Source: Pseudisothecium myosuroides (taxonomy: Eukaryota > Streptophyta > Bryopsida > Hypnales > Lembophyllaceae). From it: a stretch of DNA of 64,000 nt. Position numbers and translations under genes: made by a program. Below are positions 49,791 to 60,790 of this stretch, piece by piece. Position 1 is the first letter of the stretch. The number at the start of each line of letters is the position of its first letter. The notes under the pieces were generated by a model. That model ran no database searches, was not told the origin of the DNA, and saw only the letters and a program-made list of their open reading frames with translations. The stretch lies in the NCBI GenBank assembly GCA_951799445.1, contig OX637288.1, positions 32,591,288 through 32,655,287 on the forward strand. Direction: 5' to 3'.

Positions 49791-50711
49791 CCCCTAAAGG
49801 CCCAAAGTCTCCTCGGGGGACACTTGGGATTTCGGGCAAGCTCGTGTGACCTGAAATTTCGACCTGATTTTTTGAAACTTTTTTGAAGATAGGAAATCAC
49901 ATTAGCTTTCCAAAAATATAATTTTTTTTTCAATCGGTACCTAGGAAAAAAAGTTATGCCGCCCGAAGTCAAAAAAGCAGTTCGCCGGGCAGAAAAAAAA
50001 AACTTAAAAAAATTGATCCTTTTTTTTTTAATTTTTTTTTCTCAAAGATCATGTTTGTGTCTATATTTGAAGCTTTGATTCATTCTATTTGGACTTAGAA
50101 TGAGAAAGTTATGGACGATCTTGTTTTTCAGGCAATCTAAGCGTCTTCTTCAAAAAACAACTTATAAAATTCATTTTTGAATGCAATTTTCAAAAAATTT
50201 CAAATTCTTTTTTTTGAAAAGGTTAAGTTTGTTTGCAAGAACAATTCCACCGTTGGGATTATGGTTTTTTAATTCCATCTAAGAGCTATTGAAGATTTAG
50301 TGTTTTGTTCAATTTTGGACCTACTTCTACTTAACAATTTTTTTATATGTGAAAATCAAGTTTTGACATTCTGAAATTTTTTTCCCCGACTCTCAACTCA
50401 AGTGTTCAACATAAAAAAATTTAACTTTATGGTGTGTAGTGCAAAAGAAATCCACAAATGGCCGTCAAAGTCATCTGAAATTGCAATCCAGAGTTCAAAA
50501 AAACTTCTTTTTCCAACTTCAAATGCTAATATCTTCCAATCCGTACGGTCAAACTTCATGAAATTTTTACCACATGATTTCAGACAAGTGAAGTACAAGA
50601 TCCTACAATTGGATTCTAAAAAAAAGTTTTATATGGTTTAGGGAGTGATCGCAGTAGAAATGGCAGTTTTCAATGGTTTCGAAGCCAGAAAATGCCTTGG
50701 GCCTTTAGGGG
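49791..50711 (+). mobile_element. TTAA-flanked non-autonomous element, copy D (921 bp)
   Basis: Ends are CCCCTAAAGGCCCAAAG and CTTGGGCCTTTAGGGG, an inverted pair with one indel, flanked by TTAA on both sides (49787-49790 and 50712-50715). This is the cleanest copy. The interior matches copy C in the same orientation and copy B in reverse, with a shared GAGAAAGTTATGGAC block near 50102. Non-coding. Confidence 0.75.
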
Positions 50712-50715
50712 TTAA

Positions 50716-51500
50716 GGATGAAAGTCTTCTTGCCCAACCAAAAGTTGCATTTTTGCTATTGTTTTGCAACTCTATTAAATGCTATTATTCATCTTCAAAA
50801 TAGTACATTGACATCATTAATGATGACATTTTTTTTTCTTTTGTACATTAAAAGACTTGCCATGTAGAGTCGGGGCCAATAAAGCCCAATAGTCCACCAA
50901 TCAACAATAAAATGGGATTTTAGGTTCTCTGGAGTCCCCATTCCAATGTTGATCATTGGGCTTCATCGGCCTGGACTCCACATGGATTAGTCACGTAGGA
51001 TGTTAAACCCGTCCCACAAAGTAGGCCCTGCAGGGTAAAAACATAGGAATTCTTTATTTTTCACATAGTATTATTTTTTAAAATTCTGAATTCATATTTA
51101 CAATAAGAGGCCCCAAATTAGCTAGGAGAGGTCTATATCTGACCCTAGACACGGCTCAAAATAGGGGCAAGATTTTACTTTTACCCCCAATTCCTGCATT
51201 TTCACCCTGCGGGTCCCACTTCGTGACCCACCTTAGATTCTTCATCCAAAAATGTCGCATCGTTCATCGATGACCCATACCCGTACCACACACCCGCTGC
51301 CTACCTTCCGATCCGGGTCTCAATCCAGGATTCCCGAGCACCATTCTTCGAATGCAGTTGTTTCAGAGCTTCGGGCCTCTGAGACCGGTGGCATGCGAGT
51401 CCTCGCATCCATCGCTTGATTGCATACCTCGTTATTTTTTTCGGTGGATTAAGCGATTGGTTCTGGAACTCTTGGTTGATCGCTTTCGATTTGTTTCGAT
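50716..51500. other. Intergenic DNA and WDR89-like promoter
   Basis: No repeat with clear ends is seen. From about 51180 the sequence becomes C/T-rich and GC-balanced, as expected for a promoter and 5' UTR of the plus-strand gene starting at 51514. No TATA box stands out. Confidence 0.4.
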
Positions 51501-51513
51501 TTATTTAGCGGAG

Positions 51514-54500
51514 ATGGCATTGCCAGGGGGCGTTGCGAAGTGCAAATTGAGTACCAGCATTCAAGCCAGCTTTGGAGCGCCGGATGATCCTGACTATGTT
51601 TTTGATATTGCAGCCAAGTGAGTGTGAATCTCGATTTTCTCTCATGGAATCTCTCCTTGCAGTTGCGGTAGTATGCGCACATTTGGTGGTCTTGACGAGG
51701 GCCGTTTTTGGAATTTTAGGGTTTGGGCTTGTTAGCGTGTTAGCAGGCGATGGCATTTGAAAACTCCCTGTTTCCTTTCTGGTGACATCGTTTGATCACG
51801 TTCTGTAGAGTTTAAGCTACTGAGATTTTCGGGCCTTAAACCCTGAACCCTAAACCCCCTGTTTTTGATATAGCAGTCAATAGAGTGTGAATCTCGATTT
51901 TAGCTCATTGAATCTCCCCTCTCATTTGCGGTATTACACGTTTACATCGTATTTTTGGAATTTTAGGGTTTTGGCTGATAAGCATGTTATAATGCGATTG
52001 CATTTGAAAATTCCTGTTTCCATTCTAGTGATATCTTTTAAACATGGTCTGCGTGTGGTGATTATCAGCTTGAGCTACTGAGATTTTCGATACTGAAACC
52101 CTAAACCCTAATTTCCCTGTTTTTGACATAGCAGTCAAGTGAGTGTGCATTTTGATTTGTCATATGGAATCTCCTTTTTTTATTTGCGGTGTTATGGTGG
52201 TGTGCCCTGATGCGCTCATGTGGCGGTCTTTGTCGAGACTGGGGGTTTAGAATTTTAGGGTTTACCGTGCTCCTCTCTAACCTCCTAAATACGGCGACCT
52301 GGGTGTTGTCTGATAGTTTACTGTGTGACAAGAGTGCAACGTTCAATGATAGTGTGAGGGTGTGAAGAATATGCCCTAAATCTGTAACCCCTTACCCCTG
52401 TTTGACGATCGGATCTTGGTTTGTCTTTGGTCATGATTTCGTAAAATAAAGGTTCATGCCGGAATGCTGGTTGCTTGATTTTCTTTGATTTGACATGACT
52501 TTGATCTTAGTTCGCACTATTCTCAAAGGTGCCATCCCACTACTGCTTGAAAATGTTTTGCTGTCCATCTGAAAGTCCTTCCATCTTGGACTTTTTAATT
52601 GATTTATTTAGCTGAAAATGCCAAGTTTTTGACATTTTTCACTGTTGGCTGCTTTTACTGTCCGAATCCTTTCTCTGATATTCTTCATCTAATCCCTACT
52701 GACACGTTTTCAATCTGCAGTGGGGACAATTCTATGATGGCAGTGTCGCTTTCAACAAATGCAATAAAATTATACGGGCCAGCTACCGGGCAATATCTGG
52801 GGGACTGTTTGGGACACACCAACACAATTTCGGACATTTCTTTTCCCGATGCTAGTTCGCCTAACATCTTGTGTTCCTCCTCGGCCGATGGCACTGTGAG
52901 GGCTTGGGACATCCGTTTGAGGAAGGAGGTAATTGATCTATACTTTGCACACTTTAATTTTACAGCGTTTCATCTTTCTATGAATGCTTTCTTTTCAGGA
53001 AAACTCAGCTTCTCCACTTGCCGACGCAGGTGGCAACTTTACGAACTGAAAATCAAGAATTATGGAGCTTCGATATTGGAGGCTCCACTCAAAACCTGGT
53101 GGCTTCTGGTGGCAATGCAGCGGTAACTCTACTGATCTTTCTTTTCCCCCGATCTTTTGTAATTTTTTGAATGAAGTTTATCAAAATATGCTCAGGGATG
53201 CCAGCACCTTCTGGTGCAATTGCTTTTGACCCATAAATGGCCAAATCTGGTCGCTTTTAAATGTATTGACGTAGCTCGTTTAAGAAGTGCAAGGAAGGTA
53301 ACAAAGTGTACCAATAGGAAGAAGAAATCCTACATTTTGAATTTTGGAAGTCAGTTTGTTGAAAGTTACCATAATGTAATCTTAGCTTCCAAAGTGGAGT
53401 TTTTATTTTAGATTGGGATTTTAGGGTCGATTGTGTCACAAGGTCGCAATATTTTCTATGTTTATTGAGCAGGTATGGTACTCTGTGCTTCCTGTAATTG
53501 TGAGTATTCTAATTTGCAAATTTTTACAAATTTGAGCAGATTCTTAATCTTGTGAATACCAGGACCTTCTTGCTTCACGCTTGAAAGCACTCGATTCAGC
53601 TACGAACCGGTAAGTCGCGGGGGCGAGTGCATCCTTAGTATAATTGATATTAATTTGATTGTCGATGGCTCTGTTATTGCAGGTGATATGTTGGGACCGC
53701 AGGACAAATCGCCAAGTAGCCACACTGGAAGAATGTCACACAGAAGCCGTCACCCAGGTTCACTAAGCTTCTCAGTTGAAATTGTGAGGTGAACATTGTT
53801 TATGTCAAGAGCATCTCTAGTAGAGACCTCATCGAAATACTTAAGTCAGGTACTAGTTTCAGAAGACTCATGGAGTGCTCACGTTGTCACTCAAATTTCG
53901 ACTGTGGGCTTACCATGAAAGATATTGACGTTTTTAACACGTCTATGTAGGTTCGCTTTCATCCAAGTAAGAAGGAGAAATTGGTCTCTGCTTCAGTGGA
54001 TGGGCTAATGTGCGTTTTTAATGCCATGGGCGACATCAACGATGACGAGGGAATGGAATCCGTGAGTGTCATATTATCTCATTTTGATCAGCAGTTTTTA
54101 CAGCCCTGGTGTAAATTACACACATTATTTTGACCGTCTGACTCTCACCTTTTGGTCGCTAGTTAAGCATAGTTATTATAATAATCTGACTACCGTGAGT
54201 TTTGTACTCATGTTTTCAGGTTATGAGTGTTGGAGTCTCCGTTGCAAAGATAGGGTTCTACGGTCAAAACCATGAACGCTTATGGTGCCAAACACATATT
54301 GAAACAGTGAGGTGGGCAATATACCTTTGCTTCCACTGCTTTTACTCTGATGATAATGAGATGATTTGCAAGTTTGTAACAGAGATACTATTTGAATTTT
54401 GAATGGCAGCGAATATCTGTTCAATTTTCGAGGTATTCCTACCTAGATTTCAGATAAACATTTCACGTGTTTGTGTAATATTCTAACTGATTAGCATTTT

Positions 54501-55444
54501 GTTTTGTTCCTTTTGGAGTAGTTCTTGGAACTTCGAGGATGCGTTGCTGGAAGCTGACTTCGCTGAAATGCGTGCCAATGCCTCATGCAATTGGAGTTTC
54601 CCACCTGTAAGCATGCCCTTGTCTGAATTTGCATGGCTTTCATTTCGACTTTCATATACAATGTTCAATAATACAGGCCTTGACTTTTTAAAGAATAGGA
54701 AATTTTCTTGTCCTTATCTGAAACTAATAAGATTTAACTCCAAAAGGACCAAGAACCCGAAACTGCATCTTACATTTATATGACCTACAATTTTGAGTAG
54801 GTCATATGGGAACTTTTAATTTGCCTTATTTTTATTTTATTTTTACCATTGTTCGTCATTGATTCTGGTGACATAATTTTGGCCCGACCTGAATTGAATC
54901 ATTCACTATTGGCCATTTTTCAATGAATCATTCAATGAAATTGGACACTTTAAAACCATGAATCCTTGGTCTTTTTCGGTGTTAATAGAGAGCACTTCTG
55001 TCCAAATTTCGGAGGTAATTGGTTTTTTTGGCAATGGCTATGTAGGTGGAGTATTTGATACGCTGTTACTACATTTCAAGTTTTGATACTCTCTGGCTGA
55101 TAGCCGGGAACCAAGAAGGAACTGTAGGATACTTCCCTCTCCACATTCCAACTCTGAATTCGGAAAAGAATCCGGGAACGAGTTCGGGAGCGGTTGGGCC
55201 GGCCAGTGCTGTTTTAGAAGGGGGTCATACTGGCGTGGTGAGGTCGGTTTGGTCTCCTTATGACGTTGGCACCAATGCTGGCACCGCTTTGGAAGGCCTT
55301 TTCTGTTGGACAGGGGGTGAGGATGGACGCCTCTGTAGCTGGACCGAGGACAGCAATGCGCATGAGAGGAGCACGGCTTGGGTGTCTAGTGGTCTGGTTG
55401 CCAAGAAGACGGGTCGTCACAAGCAAAGACGTGCCCCTTACTAA
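51514..55444 (+). CDS. WD-repeat protein of the WDR89 family
   Basis: Eight exons, all phases consistent: 51514-51617, 52721-52928, 53009-53122, 53683-53757, 53951-54061, 54220-54311, 54522-54606 and 55046-55444, giving 395 residues (human WDR89 is 387). WD blades are visible at LCSSSADGTVRAWDIR, LVASGGNAAVICWDRR, LVSASVDGLMCVFN and FCWTGGEDGRLCSW. The family-specific stretch DINDDEGMESVMSVG and the following LWCQTHIET are well conserved. The C-terminus is basic (KKTGRHKQRRAPY). WD repeats form a beta-propeller for protein contacts; the exact partner of plant WDR89 is not established. Exon 3 starts at the second AG (CTCAG), because the first AG breaks the frame. The junction of exon 1 and intron 1 is tandemly repeated. 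Confidence 0.92.
51598..52400 (+). repeat. Tandem repeat (about 260 bp x 3) over the WDR89 exon 1/intron 1 junction
   Basis: Units start at 51598, 51861 and 52119. Unit 1 includes the last 20 coding bases of exon 1 and the real donor (AA|GTGAGT at 51618). Unit 2 has the same block with the donor changed to TAGAGT. Unit 3 keeps an intact GTGAGT at 52139. Each unit ends in CCCTAA-type repeats, the longest being AAACCCTAAACCCTAA at 52096-52111. Confidence 0.8.
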
Positions 55445-56507
55445 CTCTTCTACATCATGTAACATAAGGTAGAGGCTCCATTAACCATACAGTACATTTG
55501 AGGCTTCAGTGACCATACAGATGAGCTTTGAATTGTGCTTATTGTGAGAATACTTGGATCTATTGACATTTTTTTTTTTTGCAATTGTTGTGTAGCTCAA
55601 CACAAAATCAATTTTGAAAATTTTAGATGGGGCAAGTTTCTAAATTGTAGGGATAAGTTCAAAGTTCACCTGTGAATGGAACCTGTCCCTTTCTGTGTTG
55701 TGAATGGAGACCTTACATTACCGCGGTAGGGTCGATTGTCTGACTTCCGAATACTTGGATTGCTGTGATGTTCTTTGCTGCAGTGTGTCGTGAAGCTTGC
55801 GTGAACTCAGCGTGCAGTGAATTTTTTTAGATTCGCCAGTTGACACTGTAGTTCAGATATGGGGATTGATCCAAGTGTGCAGCATATCTATAAATGTAGA
55901 TTGCGCTTGAAAGGATGCAAGAGACAAACTGTGCACTGTTAAGGAATTTCTCTACGTGTAGCTGGAATCACTTTCACCTAACACCTGTTCAGAAGTCGCG
56001 CACACACAATGCTTATGCTGATTTTGCAGTTCTGTCAAACTTGAGTAGAATTTGAGTAAAGTTTGTGCCGAGGAACAACCGTTGCAATTATGGCCACATC
56101 ACCGAGACTTGAATGTTCATCAAACACCGGTATTTCATGTAACAACAGTAATTGTTCTTTCAATATAGTACTGAAACATGTTCAATGATCTATCATTGTA
56201 GTTACATGGAATATAACCTTACTAGTGAATGCCCAAGTCTTGCTTATGTTAGTGCTTACGGATCTGTCTTTCTCAAGTTCAGCCAAGCCTCTGTAGTTAG
56301 AGATGATGTTCATTTGTCCAATGTAATCAGTGGAATCCTGTTCACGGAGCCGGCCAAGGCTATTCATAACTACGGAGTAATTTATTTCTAGCTTTGTAAA
56401 CTTTGATTAATTGTCGCTCTTACCTTGGAATTATAATCCATAATGTTACAATCAATGTTAATCCGAGAGTACAGTTGGACAATATAACTCAGTGTTAAAG
56501 TCCTCTC

Positions 56508-56635
56508 CAGGGCTTTTTTTTTTGTCAAAATTTTGCCAGATTCTGCCAAATCTGGCCACTTCGGCTCTGTCCCTCCAAAAATTGGCTTGTGTAGTGAAGC
56601 CACAGGGAGGGACACGAGTCCAAAAAAAAGCCCTA
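56508..56635. mobile_element. hAT-type MITE (128 bp)
   Basis: Ends CAGGGCTTTTTTTT and, reversed, TAGGGCTTTTTTTT, flanked by a perfect 8-base direct repeat GTCCTCTC (56500-56507 and 56636-56643). An 8-bp duplication and C/TAGGG ends are the hallmark of hAT elements. No coding capacity. Confidence 0.8.
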
Positions 56636-58815
56636 GTCCTCTCACGCATTGGTTAGGGTTGGAAAAACAATCTAAAATTCAAAACTTTTGGCAATTTATT
56701 TTTCAAATTTTTTGAGTGGGAAAAAAATGGTGCACTATTTCTACTTTATGTATATATTGAACCTTATTTTCCATAAAAACTTTAAATATTTAGCGGAGAT
56801 GATTGACCATGACCACTAAGTACATACAAGACAATAGTTTGCATTTTGCACCAAAGACAATAAGTCCAATAATAATTAAATAGGCAAAGTTGTGCAACAC
56901 ATCAACCTCCTGAAGAACTAATACTTTGCTACATGATACCAAGGCTTGGGGGGGGGGGGAATAGTGCTAGATTGCACCAAAAAAAAATAATTAAGCTAGG
57001 AAATGGTGAAAAACTATGAAGTTCTCACTAAAAATCTTCAAATTAAAAAAAAATATTGGATGAAATTGCTCAATTGTGGATTAAATTTTTTTCATGGATA
57101 TGTGATATGTGCTAATGTGATATTTTTGTCAAATATGTGGATGAATGTTGAAATTTGGAGCACCAATATAACATTTTATATTGCCACTTTGGTACTTTGT
57201 AAAAAATAAAAAATAAATAAAAAAACCGTACATAATACTACTACATAGTACAAGGAGGTGAAGTGCAAAAAAGTTTCTAAAATAATGCATTTTGCCTCCC
57301 TAGTAACTTGCTCTTTTTCTTTTCAAATTCCTAACTTAAATAGTTCACCACCATCTATAATGTGAAAAAGTACAATTGGTTTGAGCCATTTTATGAAGAT
57401 TATAAAGATAATACAAGGCTAAGAAAGATACTAGATACTAGATACATTATTTTTTAGAGTTTTTTAGATGCTATTAATAGAAGTGGAGGTTAATGTGAAC
57501 TACTTAATACCTTCAAAGATACTAAAAGTAGAAGAATAAGATTTTGGATTACTTCATTTATTATAAAACTGCCAAACAGTTTATCATTTTACACATGACA
57601 TTCTTAATTGTATAATGTATGTGCCTCCAAGTACCAAAAAATTAATATTCATTTTTCTTTAAAAAGTTTAGAAGAAGAATATCTTTGAGAAATTGAATCC
57701 TATAGTATTGTAGGGATGTTCTCATAGACCTACACTCAAAAATGTTGAAGTCTTCTAAAAATCTTACATATTCTATTTATGCCAATTTCTAATAGTTTGT
57801 CTAATAAATTTAAAAAAACAAAAAATATTAATAAACTCTAATATTGTTGAGCAAAATCAATACAACGTATACAACTATTCAAAAGATACAAATTTAGTTT
57901 GAAATTGCATCTTTAAAATGCAATCAATAACCTTGCTATTTACATCCTTTTCCACAATCTCCCAATGTAAGACTCTTCACCCAAAGAACAATTATAGTAG
58001 AACCCTATCCTATTTGAAAATCCAAAACGAAAGAAGTAAGAAAATTATGTGAATTTGGTGTAAAACTCATTAGGTGAAAATGAATACACAAACAAAGGTT
58101 TTTGTAGAAGAAATGGGTGGAAGGTAAGTCAAGAGTGCTACAAAAGTGTCCATTGTGGTATCCAACCATATGTCTTTTATTGTATCCAACTTTTACTTGA
58201 ATGACTTATTTCCTAACATTATGAACAAATCCTATGACAAGATTTTTTTAAAAGGGGGGACCATTTTTTGTTCTATATAAGAACTAATGTATACATATTC
58301 AATACCAACTAGTTCACAATTGTACCCTCATGTTTGGGTTGAAAGCATTCTAGAACACAAATGTGTCCAGTTAGTACAAGAGGGTAGAATTTTGAAATGA
58401 ATGGTGATGGCATAATGGTTATGTCCACCTTAACTAGGGCTAACCTTTAAAGGACATTTGAGGTCTTAGGAGGGCTATCTAAATTTGGATTTTAAAATCT
58501 TTCTTAAATGGATATCTTGTAGACTTGTTCAAATGACCACTCAATGATGAACTTCTACACTCTTCAAGGCCATTGGAAAACCTCAAAGGCACTATAAAAC
58601 TTTTCAATGCAAAAATTACTTGTTCAAATTGTGATTCAAAATCCAAGACTTAAATTAATAGATGTATCTTTTGGAGATAAACAAAATGATACCAAGGAAG
58701 TTCACTTGGAGTTGAGCATTGAGTAGTGGAGGAATTTTCCTAAAGATTCTTTGGAAATCCAGTCCTTAGGGTTGGATATGTCATTTATAGGTTAAAGAAG
58801 ACTATGCATAAGGTA

Positions 58816-59819
58816 GGTGGCTCAAAAAGCGACCCTTTTAAGGGTTGTTGGACCTTTTTGATGGTTTTCAGATGCCCGAAAATATTTTTGCTTATTTTTC
58901 ACTTGAAGAAAAATTGATGCGGAATCCAACACAAGTGGTTTCATATTTTTTTGGGCATGTATTAATTACTTATGAATTTCCAAAGAATTGTGCGGTAGGC
59001 ACCTATTTTTGACTCATAGGCCTTGCAAAACCCACACGTGCAGTCTAAAAAAAGATATGGCTTGACCAAAAACAAGCAATGCTATATTCAAAAAGTAATA
59101 CATAAGGTTCCTAAATGCCACATTTACCAAACTTAAACGGACCCTACATTCTTTTAACATTTGTAAGAAGGCAATCGGGCAATCAATTCACATTCAGAAA
59201 AATTAAGTGGACACACCCTAGCTTTGAAATGGACCCTCCTTGGCTCTTATTCCATCCATTGGCAAAGTCTAAAGCAATATATGACAAGTCTTAATTATGC
59301 TCATGTTGGCAATTAATTTTAGAACCACTTAAGGTAGAAGCACTAGTAGTCAACCACGCCCCAACACCCAACCTCTAGGGGTGTTGTATCATCCAACCAA
59401 GGTTGACACAGATTTCCAACCAAGTTTGGAATGTTTTTTTTTCCCCCTTTTCAAGGTTGGGACTAATAAAGTCATCACACATGTCCCAAAGTAGTGAGCA
59501 AGAAAGTATGAAGTAGTGAGTGGGAAAATAGTTCTTGAATGATCAGAATTTGAAGACTCTAAACAATGGCTACTAGCGGAATGCACTTTTGGGTTCCCAA
59601 AATTCACTGTAAATTCAATTTTGGGAATAAACTTTTGAAAATTGTACAATCTCCATATTTCCTATCTTCCTACATGTAAAAAATTTCCCACCACCTATTA
59701 CAACACACAATCTACTCCAAAATTGCTTAAACAATTGACTAGTGGTACTTTTACCTTACTTCCCATTTCAAAGCTCCCTACATGGATGTTTGAAGAAGAG
59801 GGTCGCTTTTTGAGCCACC
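58816..59819. mobile_element. TA-flanked inverted-repeat element (about 1.0 kb)
   Basis: GGTGGCTCAAAAAGCGACCC at the left is mirrored at the right, flanked by TA (58814-58815 and 59820-59821). Part of the interior (59340-59740) matches 8819-9150 in reverse, so the family has another copy in the AWPM-19 spacer. No transposase frame. Confidence 0.65.
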
Positions 59820-59907
59820 TATCTTACTCATTACTCAACTGAACTCCTGGTGCTCCAATATCAAGTTTTTCCAACTATCAAGTTTGAACTCATTATTTGT
59901 GATGTAG

Positions 59908-60307
59908 GGGGCAACCCATTTCCGATCAAATAAGGAATTACACATATTTGCAGGGTGGGTTTCTTCAGTGGGGGAATTTTTCTGTGTGCAGAAATAGAGT
60001 TCGGAAGGTTTCCATAATTTTCCAGATTTTTTTTTCTCAAAATATAATTACTATGAATTTTTCAACGGAAGATTATGTTTTTCCCATACCGGTGGTGATA
60101 TGGGGCTTGCTATTTCCAACCATGGGCTTAAAACAAAATCAACAAGGGCTGGTTACAATATTGAGAGTCTTGTAGCCAATCATTATGAGCCACAACTGCA
60201 TTGGGAACCGTGCCACAATGAATCACTGTTCACAAAAAGAGAACAGTACACATAACCTCAATGTGGGGGGGGGGGGTGATCAGGATTCAGGAATGGGTTG
60301 CCTCCCC
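59908..60307. mobile_element. TA-flanked element, second copy of the 18382-18827 family (400 bp)
   Basis: Ends GGGGGCAACCCATT and, reversed, GGGGAGGCAACCCATT, with TA on both sides (59906-59907 and 60308-60309). The interior matches the 18 kb copy in reverse, but the long (AT)n tract of that copy is missing here. Confidence 0.65.
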
Positions 60308-60790
60308 TAGATTATCCCTGTCGACAAGACGTCAGCAGAATAAAGTACGCGACCGTTAAAATCAAAACATTTTCCACCACCTAGAGTCCCTATCAATTAG
60401 GGCATGCAACCCTGTATTCTCGGTCACTTGTTTGAAATGTGTGAAGAAAGATTTGGATTCTGGGATCCTGGGAGGTGCGTAAGCAGTGCCAGTCCTCAAG
60501 GATGATCCGAGTAAGAGTGAACGATCCGATGAAAGCAGGAGTCAACATCATAGTGTGCATACAATCAACAGCACGTAAATGAACAGGATGAAAAACCTTG
60601 ACTTGAAAGCCTAGAACATGAAAAAATCCACTCACAGGGTGAATGACATACAAATGATTAACAAAATGTACTAAATAAGAAGCACCTGGAACCAATGCAT
60701 TCCCAACTCAACTTCGAAGTTCCACACAACTAACTGCATACACCTAGGCTGATCTATTCAACGGTGAAAAATTGAGAGAAGCCGTACTTC

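Larger units (their letters stand above)
55445..60780. repeat. Intergenic DNA with several inverted-repeat elements
   Basis: 55445-56400 is the WDR89-like 3' flank without recognisable exons. Elements with defined ends lie at 56508-56635, 58816-59819 and 59908-60307. The stretch 56700-58800 is very AT-rich and holds nothing recognisable. A G-run of about 10 lies near 60264. The last 400 bases are probably the 3' UTR of the clathrin light chain gene. Confidence 0.5.

Noticed and set aside
52096..52111. Interstitial telomere
   Set aside because: Only two CCCTAAA-type units, inside an intron tandem repeat; a telo-box motif explains it better than a telomeric remnant.
52990..53008. First AG (TTTTCAG) as acceptor of WDR89 exon 3
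   Set aside because: It shifts the frame and leads to an early stop. The second AG nine bases later restores the conserved frame.
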